Notes: generated by a model from the letters alone, not told the origin. DNA of 64,000 nt from Embiotoca jacksoni (GCA_022577435.1 JAKOON010000055.1:1385401-1449400), one strand, 5' to 3'. Counted from the first letter of the stretch, positions 1 through 12,824 are shown. Numbers and translations: made by a program.

Positions 1-3000
1 ACCGTCGGACTCTGAAGAACCAGAGGATTCATTCATCGCCTGTCGTTTAGCGTGTTGAGCCCAGACATGCAGCTCGGGCCGGTGTTAGTCCCACACGTGA
101 AGCTCATGCAGCAGCGGCTGAGAGCTCCGGAGGCAGCGGGAGTTACAGCTGTTATCCGTTTAGTGGGTTACAGAGCTGCTGCGGGCGATGAAGACCTCAC
201 CGTCCCCGTGGAGGAGAGGAAGGCCTGGACGGTGTCGTGCCAGCAGGAGATGGCCGCCAGCACCGAGCTGGCGAAGTCCTCTACCTGCTCCTCCTCCAGA
301 AACTCGTCGTCCTCCTCTTCCTCGCTGCACATTAGCCGCTCCAGCGAGTCCTTCCTGCTGCCCAGCTCCTCCTCCTCCTCCTCCTCATCTTCCTCCTCCT
401 CGGCGGTCCGGTCGGCCTCAGACCCGCCCCGGCTGCTGTCACCCGGTAACGCCCCCCCACCGCCTGAGAGCTGCCCCACAGAGCCTTCGTCACCTCAGTA
501 CGTCCGCTCATTCACAGTCACATCACCATCTTCATCATCATCAGTGATAAATACACAGCAGAACACATCACAGCACAGAGGAGGAGGAGAGATGAAAGAG
601 GAAGAGGAGGAGGAAGAGGAAGAGGAGGAGCAGTAAACAGACGTGCTCCAGTTTTTGTCTTACCTCGAGGACCGCTGCGAGTTCATCAGGAGAATCAGAA
701 GAAGAAGAGCAGACGACGTGATTGGTTAGACTCACGTTTATCAAGTGAAAAGTGTTAAATCGATTGATCTGCTCGTTTTGTATTGATCCACATAATCACT
801 GTGATGCTTCAAATGATCAGTGAAATGTTTTTACCTCTGCTGCTCTTCGCTGTGTGTTTGATCGGCTCTGAGGACAACCAAACAAAACAAACGGTTACAA
901 ATAAACAATAATCAGACTCGCTGATCAATACTCTGATACGCTGATGTGATTGATTACCAGACTGTCGGCGGCTCTGACGGGCGTCTCGAGGAAGCTCGTC
1001 CGACGGACAGGACAGAGCTTTCTTCAGCCGCTCCGGGCTGTAGCGGTACCTGGGAGGGTCTGCACAAACAACAACAATGACATCAACAATAACATCAACA
1101 TAAACAACCACATAAATGTAAAAAAACATGAAAATGAACATAAAAAAACAACATAAACATTAAATCAACAAAAACATAAACATACATAACAGCAAGAAAA
1201 TATACATAAACAGCCACAACAAGATAAAAACAACAATAACAGCACCAACATAAACAAAAACAACATGGACAACAACCTGAACCTAAACAACAAGAAGATG
1301 AACAACAACATAAAAACAATAACATAAACAACAACGTCATTAATAACAACAACAACAAACATGTACGCAATTACAGCAATACAAAGAACAGCAACAATAA
1401 CATACAACGACATCATAAAAAACAACAAGTCACTTTTTCTCTGTTTTTTTACTCACAGATTGAATCCATCTCCAGGATCGCCTCTTTAGCCTGAAACCAC
1501 AAACACCTGTTTATACCGGTCTTACTGGTCATGCTGGTGTTACTGGTGTGTATCCTGGTGTGTATCCTAATGTTACTGGTGTTCCTGGTGTGTATCCTGG
1601 TGTGTATCCTGGTGTTACTGGTGTGTATCCTGGTGTGTATCCTAGTGTTCCTGGTGTGTATCCTAGTGTTACTGGTGTGTATCCTGGTGTGTATCCTGGT
1701 GTTACTGGTGTGTATCCTGGTGTGTATCCTAGTGTTCCTGGTGTGTATCCTGCTGTTACTGGTGTGTATCCTGGTGTGTATCCTAGTGTTCCTGGTGTGT
1801 ATCCTGGTGTGTATCCTGGTGTGTATGCTGGTGTGTATCCTGGTGTGTATCCTGGTGTGTATCCTAGTGTTCCTGGTGTGTATCCTGGTGTTACTGGTGT
1901 GTATCCTGGTGTGTATCCTGGTGTTACTGGTGTGTATGCTGGTGTGTATCCTGGTGTGTATCCTGGTGTGTATCCTAGTGTTCCTGGTGTGTATCCTGGT
2001 GTTACTGGTGTGTATGCTGGTGTGTATCCTAGTGTTCCTGGTGTGTATCCTGCTGTTACTGGTGTGTATCCTGGTGTGTATCCTAGTGTTCCTGGTGTGT
2101 ATCCTGGTGTGTATCCTGGTGTTACTGGTATGTATCCTGGTGTGTATCCTGGTCCCTGACCTTTTGTGGGATAATGGCGTGGTGGTTTTCCAGAATGATG
2201 CGTTTGATGTGATGAGCCCACAGCTTCTTCTCCTCCACCGTCTTCGCCTGAAACGCAAAGAGAAACAGAAATGAGCCATCTGCACTTTCACCCGGAAACC
2301 CGGAGGCCCAAAAAAAACAACACACCAACAGGAAGTACAACCTCAGCTCAGCTCATCCTGGGGAATAAAACTGTGCGCCGGCAGGTGGAGGTCGACTCAC
2401 CTGGACGGTGTGAGGCTGTTTGGGGTGTTTGTAGTGTGTGACGCTGAAGCTCAGAGAGTCTTTGGCGCTTTCGATCAGCATCAGAGTCGAGCACTGAACA
2501 CAGAGATGAAAAAACAAACCGGCATGAGGTCGACCAATGAGGCGCTCTCTTGGTTTGTTTGTCTGTTTGTTTGTTTGTATGTGGCTGCTCACAGAGATGT
2601 GCGTCTTGTAGGCGTAGTGCTCTCCGCGGCGTTTGGTGATGAGCAGCATGCGGTCGAACAGGAACAGCGTCCTCTCGTTTTTGGCCCGATGGACCTTGAA
2701 GGTTCCCTCCAGGACCAGCTCTCCGTACGTGGTGAGGTCGGGACCTTTCCAGTTCAGCAGCAGCGACTGGACCTCCTGACGATGGAAACCATAACAACCA
2801 CCATACATGTTAGCATTATGGCTAGCCCATTAGCTTAGCATAATGAAAAGAGAAAAGTGTGCCTTTCACCAAGTCTGCCTGACTTACAGGACGGACACCG
2901 TTTTATTTAGCAAAACAATTCAGTACAGAAGTTCCATTGGAAATCTGCTGATTTAAGGGCCCGTGTGCAGCGGCGTGTTATTAGTGACCTGCAGTCTGAC

Positions 3001-4727
3001 GGCGTGCTCGTGTTTCCTCTTCATGTCGTTGATGTACCAGGCCACTCCTGTCATGGTGTAGATGGCCTCCTCCACCACCTCGTACCCCTTCTCCTCCGGG
3101 TCAAAGTGCTTCGCTATCTCCTGCAACGGCAAGTCAATGGAAAGGCTGTTTTCTATGCAGATGATACAATCCTGCCTGCGGAAAAACACCCGACACCTGA
3201 AGAGTATCGTGAAGGAAACGCAGGCGTGTTTCGGACGTCCGGTACCTGGAGCAGCAGGTGGTACTTGAGGATCCTCTGAACGGGTTTGAGCAGGTAGGAA
3301 CCGAGAGGCAGCGAACGCTTCAGCGACGCCTGACGCTCCCGGAAAAACTTGGCCAGAGATTTATTCCTCATGCACTCCGTCAGCGCTGCGACCGAACTGC
3401 AACAGGTGGTAAGAACATGTTAAGAACATGTTAAGAACAGGTATGTAACATGTTAAGAACATGTTAAGAACAGGTATGTAACATGTTAAGAACATGTTAA
3501 GAACAGGTTAAGAACAGGTATGTAACATTGCTGCATCAGGGACACCTGGAGGACCTACTTTGGGTAGTTGGTGCAGTACTGCGTGTAGATGTCGAAGTAC
3601 TCGCTCTGAAACGACAGAAATCAAACATTCAGAGGAAACATTTTGATCAGGAGTCGATGACATCATGAACCTCTGATCAGTCCTCACCTTCATGACGAAG
3701 CACCTGGCGACGGCGACGGGGTCGTTGTCACACAGGTCGAGGGCCTGAAGCAGCTCGCTGCGAACAGGAAACAGTCTGAATACGGTCGACCGATCGAAAG
3801 AACAATCTGAGACAAAACGTTTTATTTCTCACCTGTTGAACTCGTAGATGTCCTCGATGTTTCCAAAGAGGGAGCAGACCTGCTCAGGACGGATCGATAG
3901 GTCTGACTGATCAATGATGTGAGCCAGATAATCCTGGGAGGAGGAGGAGGAGGAGGAGGAAGAGGAAGAAGAGAGAGATTAGTTTTTAAACTGCTGACAG
4001 TTATTTAAAAAAGGTCTTTATTCTCTGGGTTCTGGTCTGTGTTCCTGACCGTTACATCATCAGTTAATCTCGTCGCTGCGGAACGTCTTAACCTGATAAT
4101 TATAGACGACCAGTCGCTGCCAGACTCACGGACTCTACCGGCTGTCCTCTGACCTCTGACCCTCGTCCTCTGACCTCCGACCCTCGTCCTCTGACTCCTG
4201 ACCTCTGACCCTCCTCCTCTCGAACCCGATCTGAAGTCTCATCGAGGACAGACTCACCTCTACGATCATTCGCAGGTCTCGGACGTACATCCTCTCCGTC
4301 TCTATGATCTCCATGAGGACCCGGTCCAGGTAGGTCAGCTGGGGATTGGGCGCCATGCTGCCGCTGATGAACGGCGACGCCGGCTGCCGGCGGCTCGAGG
4401 CTCGACTCGCCGCCCAGTCTTTGTTGTTGTTATTGTTGCTGTGAACGAGGCTCCGCCCCTTCCTGTCAGACTGTGGGCTCGACCCCTCGCTGCCTGCGGC
4501 GCCCCCCGAGGGGCTCAGGTTCAGGTTGATGTCAGGGTCGGAGGACCTGCCGGACAGCGGAGGGGGGGCGAGGTTGTCGTCTCTGGAGGACCCGGAGCCC
4601 GAGGACAGCGTGGAGATCAGGCTTACCGGGCGCCGGTCGGACGGCGGCAGGTCGGAGCAGTCGGAGGGCGTGGCCGACGGAGCGCGCTCATCACTGCTGA
4701 TGGAGGCGGTGGACAGGCGGGGGGACT
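1..4727 (-). CDS. plekhg3: PLEKHG3-like Rho guanine-nucleotide exchange factor (partial; 12 coding exons seen)
   Basis: Dbl-family exchange factor expected to activate Rho-type GTPases at the actin cortex. Exons in coding order (minus): 4727-4258, 3933-3833, 3757-3688, 3605-3559, 3396-3246, 3120-2989, 2775-2593, 2493-2401, 2247-2161, 1490-1457, 1059-958, 463-201. All joins keep phase, about 577 residues. The first exon is Ser-rich, with an Asn run (SNNNNNKDW), then opens the DH domain at LTYLDRV and EIIETERMYVRDL. The DH core continues through LPLGSYLLKPVQRILKYHLLLQ. The PH domain covers GPDLTTYGELVLEGTF to HHIKRIILENHH. The last exon is acidic and ends near ISCWHDTVQAF before a donor at 200. 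Residues and neighbours fit PLEKHG3 better than PLEKHG1. The initiator exon is not located: an internal Met at 4356 has good context, but the Ser-rich part before it is conserved, so an upstream coding exon is expected. The 3' end lies beyond the window. Confidence 0.9.
1064..1436. repeat. Degenerate AAC/ATAAAC-rich array in plekhg3 intron
   Basis: About 370 bp of imperfect AACAACATAAAC-type units, strongly asymmetric in strand composition (few G on plus). It fills the intron between the exons at 958-1059 and 1457-1490. Confidence 0.7.
1527..2157. repeat. 12-bp minisatellite (TGTATCCTGGTG) in plekhg3 intron
   Basis: Roughly 50 tandem units of TGTATCCTGGTG, mixed with variants containing TTACTGGTG and CCTAGTGTTCC. 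It lies in the intron between the exons at 1457-1490 and 2161-2247 and ends about 4 bp before the donor of the latter. The period is divisible by three, so long open frames exist on both strands (for example Val-Tyr-Pro-Gly repeats); these are not genes. Confidence 0.95.
3405..3523. repeat. Short tandem array of AAGAACATGTTAAGAACAGG units
   Basis: Repeated AAGAACATGTT and AAGAACAGGTATGTAACATGTT segments, about seven units, in a plekhg3 intron just upstream (minus sense) of the 3605-3559 exon. Confidence 0.8.
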
Positions 4728-4832
4728 CTGAAGGGGGGAGGTGCAAAGAAATGATGTCACTGAAAACACACGGAGACTTTATGTAACAGTGTGTCATTAT
4801 ATCTCAATTATGATCTCTTTATCTCAAGTGAA

Positions 4833-5172
4833 ACAACACCGCCACCTTCAGGCCACAATGTGAACTACAACACAACCACCATCAGGTCAGACTGTGAACT
4901 ACAACACCGCCACCTTCAGGCCACAATGTGAACTACAACCGCCATCTTCAGGCCACAATGTGAACTACAACCGTCATCTTCAGGCCACAATGTGAATTAC
5001 AACACCGCCACCTTCAGACCACAATGTGAACTACAACCGTCATCTTCAGGCCACAATGTGAACTACAACATCGCCACCTTCAGGTCACAATGTGAAAAAC
5101 AACACCGCCACCATCAGGTCAGACTGTGAACTACCACACCGCCACCATGAGGTCAGACTGTAAACTACAACA
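4833..5172. repeat. 34-bp tandem repeat, about 9-10 copies
   Basis: Units carry CCGCCACCTTCAGG followed by CCACAATGTGAACTACAAC, with small deletions and CATCAGGTCAGACTGTG variants. Located 100 bp from the Ser-rich plekhg3 exon on its intron side. Confidence 0.85.
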
Positions 5173-5819
5173 CTGCTCTCTATAATTTACTTCCAGCAGG
5201 GGGTTGTTAACAGCTGACAGTTTGATGTCATGTGACAGTGAGAATGTTCATATAATTCTTATTATATTTTATCTGAGAGCAGAGTCTCCCTGAGATTTTT
5301 TTTTTTTTTTTTTTTAAACCTGTATGAAAGTTCTTAACTTTAGATCTGGAAGTTTCTTTTATCTGTTAAAACACTTGAGGAATTTCAAGTGAGCAGGCTA
5401 AAGAGGACTTCGGTCTGAGGTCGGCAGCCGTGCAGCGTTTTTTGGCTGCAGCAGGTTTAAACTCGCACCTCTGACCAGCTGCTTCTCCATGGCAACAGGA
5501 GCAGAGGATCATGGGTGTCGTACCATTTAAACAGGACCTCCAAAATCGGAGAAAGTAAATGTCTGAACAGCTGGATCACTCTGCATGTGTCCAACAGCAG
5601 GAGAACAGCGACAGGAAGAGGAGGAAGAGGAGGAGGAGAAAGAGGAGGTGTGTTTGAATGAAAACAGCTTCACACACACACACACACACACACGCCCAGC
5701 TGTCCGTTAGCTCTTTGGCATCCTGCCAGTGTGAATTCAGCGAGGCGTTCAGGGACCCAGCAGGAAGTGATAAGAGTCTGTGAGCCAGTCAGAGCTCCGA
5801 GTTTACATTCAAACACACC

Positions 5820-5882
<63 letters not shown>

Positions 5883-7648
5883 CCGACCTTTGACCCCTGC
5901 AGCCGTTACAGCAGCGGGAGGAGCAGTGAATGTGAACCTGAAACAGGAGATAAACTGGGAAGAAAAATAAACCAAATTTGCCGTTTCATAAAAACTACAA
6001 ATTCTCAGAAGAAGAGTTGAAACTGTTTCAATGTTTTATCGGGTGTAAAAATGTGATGTTTTTAAAGTCAGTTCATCGACGTCTCACCGAACCGGCGCAG
6101 CGCGAACACACGTCTGAGCCCACGATCGTCCCCGACGCTGCTCCAGGAGATCTTCACCTTCTCCTCTGAACATAAACACCTCACCACAGCTGCATCTCCT
6201 CCTCCTCCTCCTCCTCCTCTTCCTCCTCCCCACCACAGGCTCCTCCGATACCCCATCGACTCCAAAATGATCCAACAAACTCTTCTTCTTCAAAAAAGGC
6301 TCCAAACAAGAAGTTCCAGCAGCTTTAAAAACACCTGAACACCTCATGTCCATCCAGCTGTTACTGCTGAAGGTTCAACACAGAGAGGAGGAGGAGCAGG
6401 AAGAGGAGGAGGAGGAAGAGGAGGAGGAGGAGCGACGTCAGAGGACATCATCAGTTATCACTTCAAACCGTTACCACAGCAACGACCATCAGAACAAAAA
6501 CATCAACGTCCTCCTCTTCCTGCTGCTGTCGACCTTCAACTTCACTCACTTCCTGTTTGACATTTAGCAACCTTTGAACCCCGCAGGAGACAGAGGAGGA
6601 CAGAGGAGGAGGAGAAAGAGGAGGGAAGAGAGGAGGAGGACCTCTGTCCTCTGGTTCTGCCCCACACCAGACTCCATTTAAAAAAAATCACAGATTTAAA
6701 GGTAACCGTCAGAAGCAGCATGACTAAGTGATCAGAGCAGCATCGTTGGGTGAAATGAACCCTGTGATGTGGTTCTGAAGGTTCTGAATGTTCTAAAGGT
6801 TCTGAAGGTTCCAAAGGTTCTGAAGGCTCTAAAGGTTCTAAAGGTTCTGAACGATGACATTACACGCTGCATCCAGTCGACCTGTTCAGGAGATCAACAA
6901 TTTTATACGTTCCTTCACACTTCTGACGAGGTCCGATTTGATGATCAGTCAATGTCAGTTTGTTGAATTGAGAGGATTTGTAAAGGAGTCTGACATCCGT
7001 CTTTGTTCTGGGTTTGTTTGTTTGTTTGTTTGTTTGTGTCACAGAGGGGCGGAGTCACGCTGCCGCATAACGGGCGACTGTTGTGGAAACACAACGGAGC
7101 TCTGTAACCACGACGTCTCGTCACATTCGCGTTGGGACTTTTGTCTGCTCTATTTTAACCCAGCGAGGGTGGACAAAATAACGGAAACACCTGTCTGGAT
7201 CATGAAGCGTGTTTTTAACTGGCTTAAAACAGCAGATTTCTGAAGGGAGGTCTGAATGGTTTTGTTTTTTTGTTTTTTTTAAACACCACAACATATGGAC
7301 AACATGTGAGCACATCAGAAAAACAGAAGCAGATTTTGCCCTCCTCACTCCTGGTGCTGATGTGGAGGCGGAGACTGTCAGCATTTATAGGAGTGGGCGG
7401 AGTCTGTGATCAATCAGCAGCTCCACTTTCTGCTTATCAATATGTTTCAGAGACTATGACAAGAATCTGGTGATGCAAAACATTTTACGAGAAAAAAAAA
7501 ATGTACTTATTAATTTAAAGGTTTTTTTTAAACCATTTTTCTTATTTAACGAGCACAAAAACCTTCTAGTCAATTAATTTGAATCATCTGAAACTGGAGA
7601 GAGTGTCACTTTATAATCTGCTGTCAGAGATATCTTTAGCCTCTCTCT

Positions 7649-7709
<61 letters not shown>

Positions 7710-8361
7710 TAATCTGGAATAATGAGGATAAACTGGGAGTTAATCCGGCACAGAGAAGGAACACATTACAACGAACAGCAAAACACATCGGACCAATCAG
7801 CTGCTCCCGTCTCCATCAGCTGACCCGCACCTGGGACTGCATCAACCAGGTCGAACAACAGCGGAGTGACGTCGGCTGCAGACTTTGACGCCAGTAAAAA
7901 GTTCCCAACAGTAAGAACGGCAGGCGGATATGGGTTAAACTTTTGGGGAAACAACAACAATGGCTGCTAACAAAGCTAACAAACAGCTAATTTAGTTGAA
8001 AAACAGCTAAACTGAAGCTAACAAACAGCCTTCAGACTTCCTGTTTGATGAAGTTTATAGTTGGAGCTGATCAGGTGACCCTGAAACATCCTGCCGGTCT
8101 GCTGCTGGGAGACCTCCCATGATGCATTGCTCCTCTCCCGGCACCCTCCAATAGTTCCTCGTCTCTCTGTCGTTCTTTTCTCTACAAACTGTTTTATTTA
8201 AATTTTGTGGTCGCGGCTAAAAATCAGATTTCTCATGAACAGACAGAAAAACAATCAGCTGATCCGATAAAGATGTCGACTTATTTTGGTTTCTGATTAT
8301 TGATTGATATCAATTATGATGACATCACTTCAGGCTCTTAGTGATCCCTTTTATTTTTTTT

Positions 8362-8402
<41 letters not shown>

Positions 8403-8627
8403 TAACCACCACAGTATTAACCAGAACACACAAGTCCAGTACAGACCAGCATAGCCAGTGTGTGTCGCCATGGCAACGAGTAAGACGTGCTGCGAGGAGT
8501 CAAACCTGCGGCGGTGACATCACAGCACCTGTAACACAGTTAAAGTCATCCGGTTCCCATGGCGATTAAGGGTCTGATCATGTGACCTGAGATTATCTTG
8601 TAGTGCAGTGACACGCACACACGCCTG

Positions 8628-8875
8628 CAGCGACCAATATCCAGTCACCAGGACAGTTTCCTGTCAAAGCTGTTGAGTGAACTTAAAAAAATCTTCACTA
8701 CCAATGACCCCCTCTCCTCCTCCCCCGCCAACCCCTCCCCTCCTGTTGCTATGCCGACGGCTGCCCTCAGAGCTGTGACATTCAGCAGGTTCAAACCTTT
8801 AAAACTGACTCTGGACCCGAAGCTGCCCCGCAGGGAGTCCACCAACCAGACTCAGTTCAAAAAACGTCTCATTTA
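8628..8875 (+). other. Unassigned plus-strand exon-like segment inside the plekhg3 intron
   Basis: After a plausible acceptor (CACACGCCTGCAG|CGACC) the plus strand is open for about 80 codons to a TAA at 8873-8875. The predicted residues include SKLLSELKKIF, a Pro/Ser stretch, and a basic tail (RFKPLKLTLDPKLPRRE, then FKKRLI). It reads like the C-terminal exon of a real protein, but I do not recognise the family and saw no upstream partner exon. It could be a gene fragment, a repeat-derived open frame, or chance. Confidence 0.25.
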
Positions 8876-9022
8876 AGCAACAGGTCTCCTCCTGTTACTG
8901 AATCACCTTCGCTTTGGTTTGTTGTTCTGCGTAAATATCCAAAGTAAAATTCACTCCTTTTCTTTTAAAACTCTGATTTCTTTACGCAGACACGGCCAGC
9001 AGATTCACCGAGAACGAGACGG

Positions 9023-9147
9023 AAAACTACACTACACACCTTGGAACAAACACTACACACTTCTGAACAAACACTACACACCTTGGAACAAACACTACAC
9101 ACTTCTGAACAAACACTACACACCTCGGAACAAACACTACACACTAG
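9023..9147. repeat. 21-bp tandem array (AACAAACACTACACAC units)
   Basis: Six near-identical units alternating AACAAACACTACACACTTCTG and a CCTTGG-ending form. In the plekhg3 intron. Confidence 0.85.
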
Positions 9148-9492
9148 ATTTCTGCTTGTAAAAGCTGACGCTGTAAAACCCCAGCCTACCTCAAAGGGAG
9201 CAGCAGAGGAGACGGAGACGGCGGTCGAACTGAAACCAGGACTGTTCAGGTCTGACAGAATCCACCTGCAGCCCCGACGGGAGGGGGCGGGGCTTAATCC
9301 AATTAGTGTGAGGAGCAGAGAGAGCTGCCTCCTCTCACGGAGGGACGTGGCTCCGCCCCCGACCTCACAGGTTGTCTCTGAGGTGTGTTTTATCTGTTGG
9401 CCAATCAGACTGCAGGATGCACAGCTGACTGTGACATCACCTCCTGATTTTATTTTGACTTTACTGCTCTCAAACTGATGTCTGACACAGAA

Positions 9493-9606
9493 CATGTTTC
9501 CTTCACGTTCCCCTCATGTTCTCCACATGTTCTCCTCATGTTCTCCACATGTTCTCCACATGTTCTCCATATGTTCTCCTCATGTTCCCTTCATGTTCCC
9601 CTCATA
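9493..9606. repeat. Tandem array of CATGTTCTCCAC-type units
   Basis: Repeats of CATGTTCTCCA and CATGTTCCCCT of 12 to 14 bp, about eight units. Confidence 0.7.
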
Positions 9607-10131
9607 TGAACCAGCTTTGTTGACAAACACTCAGACTGCATCGTCCTCACAGGGAAACAGGAACCGGCGTGACGTCAGAGACCCTGAGGACAGACGGTCT
9701 TTGTCCTGTGAGACAGTTCAGAGTTGAGCGCTGCCGGTTCCCTCCACCAACAGAAGAAAGGCAGCTCACATCGACGCAGACCACAACAAAGACTGATCTG
9801 TGGTCAGCTCGGCCTGCAGGCAGGCAGACGGACCGAGGACCAAGGACCGAGGACCAGACCAGCAGACCACTGCGGCCCACTCCCACACACAGTCCTGATC
9901 CTCAGACACCGGAGGAACCTCACAGGGAGGAACCTCACACGGAGGAACCTCACAGGGAAGAACCCAGCAGACAGTTTTCAGAAAAACTTTCAGTTTCAAC
10001 TTTTAAAACACAGAAAACAGCTCTGGGGGTGTTCTATTGTGTTCTATTGTGTTCTATTATTATTCATTGCGTTCTAACTATTTTCTATTGTGTTCTAATT
10101 GTTTTGTATTGTGTTCTATTCTGATTTAAAT

Positions 10132-10188
<57 letters not shown>

Positions 10189-10339
10189 CCTTTAATCATG
10201 AATGAACTGCAGAGGCGCTCAAGAAAGTCGTAAAACACAAATTTCTTGAAACAACCTGAGAGCAGCACGAGGAAGAGGAGTTCTTACCTTCACCCATGGA
10301 GACGTTGGAGGAGCGGAGAGATCCTTCAGGCATCACCTG

Positions 10340-10395
<56 letters not shown>

Positions 10396-11930
10396 CATAT
10401 ATATATATTTTTTTTTTATCTGATGAATAGTGACGTCATCACATGCTCCGTAGTTCTTTTATTTCCTGCTGTCAAAATAAGAGCTTTAAAGGATTTTAAA
10501 TCACAATAATTGAACACAGACTGTTAAATCCGATTCTCATGATTAAACCACATTTCCCAGAAACCCTGTCACTCCCGGTCATTTCACGATGAGGAGAAGA
10601 TGAAGAGCTACAGACTGTTGTTGGTAGAGGAGGTTTTATTTTGGAAGTTTCACTGTGTGCAGTTCAACCTTCCACTGAGAAACTTTTATTGTGAAGGAAT
10701 CATGGGAATCTGATAAACCTGTAACTTCCTGTAAACACTGTGTTTACTGTGACCTTGAACACAACTTTATTTTGGCTCATGAATCTCCATTGGAGGACAG
10801 CCAGTGAAAGAGTCTGCTGGGGGCTTCAGGTCAGAGGTCACCAGGTGAGTCGGGTCATGTGATCCAATCCACCTGCAGTCTGATGATGAGGGCAAAACAG
10901 CGTGAGGAAGAATGAAGTTTCCCCTGCGATGCGTTCAGGGTCAGACCAAAAGTCTGGTTTTCCCTCAGGGATGATTCTGTGATTTTACAATGAATGATCA
11001 ATAAACATCGATTGTCCGACAACTGATCGATTAATTGTTTCAATTAAAAGTTCTGACTGATCAGAAGCTGACGTGAAGCGATCGGTCGATGAGCTGCTGA
11101 TCGACCGATCGATTAAACAGACTGATCTCTGGCAGGAGGGAGGCAGCGGGTCTGAGCTTGCTCAGGCCACACCCCCCCCGGATCGGGTTGGAACCCTGAA
11201 CCGGTTACCGTGGCAACAAATGAACGCGTGAACGCGCACAGATTGTTTACGGTCATGAAACACTTTTATCGATCCGTTCAACGCGTGATGACGTTTAACG
11301 TGAAGTTTTAAACTTCTTCTTTGGAAGCACAAAAACGTTTGTGCGGTTTTCCTGAAACACTTGAAGCCGCTGCAGGTTTCGGCTCCACTTGTTTCTTCAT
11401 CTGGTCGAAGCTCCGCGGAGTTCAGGGGCGTTTTAACTGCGACGGCTCCGACAGAAACCGGTTCAAATGGAAATTAACTGAAAGGAGAAGTCCTGCTGGC
11501 TGTCAGACAGCCGCCGGATTAAAGTCCGGGTCCGAAACTCTCCGGGTTGGTTCGGAAGAAGTTCGTTTTTAACTAAACTTTAACTTACAAGCGCGTAATC
11601 TTTAATTATGAAGATTTCCTGCCAAAGTCCGGCAGCAGCAGCCCCACCTACACCAGCAGCCGGCGAGCTGGGACGTGTCGGGACTTTGTGACACCGAGAT
11701 TCGGTTAAGAACTGGACCCAGTTTCAGTGAGAAAGGCCGAACTGGAGGCTCGGTTTCTTCTTCCGATGTGTTCTGAAGACTTTGAGGTGAAATGTGAAGC
11801 AGGTCAGAGACACTTCCGTGTGCATGAAACAAACCAGAGTTCAGAAACTTCACGCGCTCAGACCGGCTTCCTGATTTGTCCTCCAACTTTCTGTGACTCT
11901 CCGAACCTGCGGAGAAAAGTCTGGACTCAC

Positions 11931-12060
11931 CTCCGGATCATTTACAGGCGGGAAGAACTCCTCCGACGGTGCGCAGCTGCTCGGACTAAAAAAAAAAAAA
12001 CTTCGGCGTTTCCTCAAAGTCCGTCTGCAGGCGCGCTGCAGCCCTCTGCGCATGCGCCTA
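11931..12060 (-). promoter_or_regulatory. Probable plekhg3 promoter and noncoding first exon
   Basis: TGCGCATGCGC at 12047-12057 matches the NRF1-type core common in CpG promoters. It is followed on the minus strand by GC-rich sequence and then a strong splice donor, CCGGAG|GTGAGT, with the exon ending at 11931. A TGA lies just before the donor in the frame used by the 4727 exon. This exon is therefore noncoding unless a further coding exon lies in the 7-kb intron. Assignment to plekhg3 is by position and strand only. Confidence 0.45.
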
Positions 12061-12818
12061 GTTTAAATACTATTAAAAAAAAGTAATACCAGATAAGTGA
12101 TTTATTTTTTCTCCTCCTGCTGCAGCCTGAGGTTCCTCTGAGAACACTAACAGCAGATTAGTTTAAATTAAGGAGGCTCATCAGAACCGGTCCACGAGGT
12201 CCGGTTCTCAGGAGTTCTGCTGTTTGTAGATGATGTGGATCTGTTGACTTCATCAGACCGGATCAGAGGCAGAGGATGGATGCAAATTAAAGTTTTGTTA
12301 CAGATAGCTGGGCCAGCAGGGGGCAGCAAAGCTCCACAGTAAAGTCGCATTACTTTCTAACTTCATTTCTGTTCATTATTCACCAGACGTTTTATTTTTA
12401 TTTTATTTTGAAATTGTTTTGAAATTATTTTTTTTATCGTCATGTTTTTCTTTGACGAGACTATTTTGTCATTGTTAAATGTGTCAAACACATCAGATTG
12501 ACTATTTATGATTATGATTATAAGTGTGGAGTCGACAGCTCTTGTTTTATATCATCCCTGCTGGACACGAACAAACTCAACGACATTTCAAAATAAAGCA
12601 GAAGGAAAAAAAAAAGTAAATTTGACAAGTAAATACAAAATAAATTCTGAAAGCTGCAGCGGTTTGATGCAGACTTCACTTTAATGAGCAGCTTGTTTCA
12701 CATTAACATAACTGCACAGCAGGGGGCGCAGAAATAAAAACTTCAAGATTCATTTTTTTACACACAAATTAAGTTTCAAAATAAATCCCAAAACAGACTT
12801 CTGTTGTTTCCGAGTCTC
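12061..12818. other. Intergenic between spint1 3' end and plekhg3 5' end
   Basis: AT-rich, no recognisable gene. Contains short T/A runs only. Confidence 0.5.
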
Positions 12819-12824
12819 TTTATT
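12819..12824 (-). terminator. Polyadenylation signal, probable spint1 3' end
   Basis: TTTATT on plus, so AATAAA on minus, 563 bp beyond the spint1 stop. It is the most plausible polyadenylation signal I saw for a 3'UTR of about 0.55 kb. Confidence 0.5.

Larger units (their letters stand above)
4728..11930 (-). other. Large 5' intron of plekhg3
   Basis: No convincing coding exon of plekhg3 was found here, although at least one (initiator Met) is expected. The stretch holds a 34-bp tandem repeat (4833-5170), CA/TG tracts (5671-5693, 5822-5880, 7652-7708, 8363-8399, 10135-10182, 10347-10393), GGTTCTGAA-rich repeats near 6770-6850, short tandem arrays at 9023-9147 and 9493-9605, and one unexplained plus-strand exon-like segment at 8628-8875. 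Confidence 0.5.

Noticed and set aside
52..636. Plus-strand 194-residue Ser-rich ORF
   Set aside because: Antisense of the acidic plekhg3 exon and flanking GA/CT-rich DNA; no splice or family support.
655..700. Donor-like CGAG|GTAAGAC on minus between plekhg3 exons
   Set aside because: No frame fits the phases of the flanking exons (stops upstream), while joining 958 directly to 463 keeps phase.
1449..2291. Long ORFs in several frames and both strands (Val-Tyr-Pro-Gly and Thr-Arg-Ile-His repeats)
   Set aside because: Artefact of a 12-bp minisatellite whose period is a multiple of three; it lies in a plekhg3 intron.
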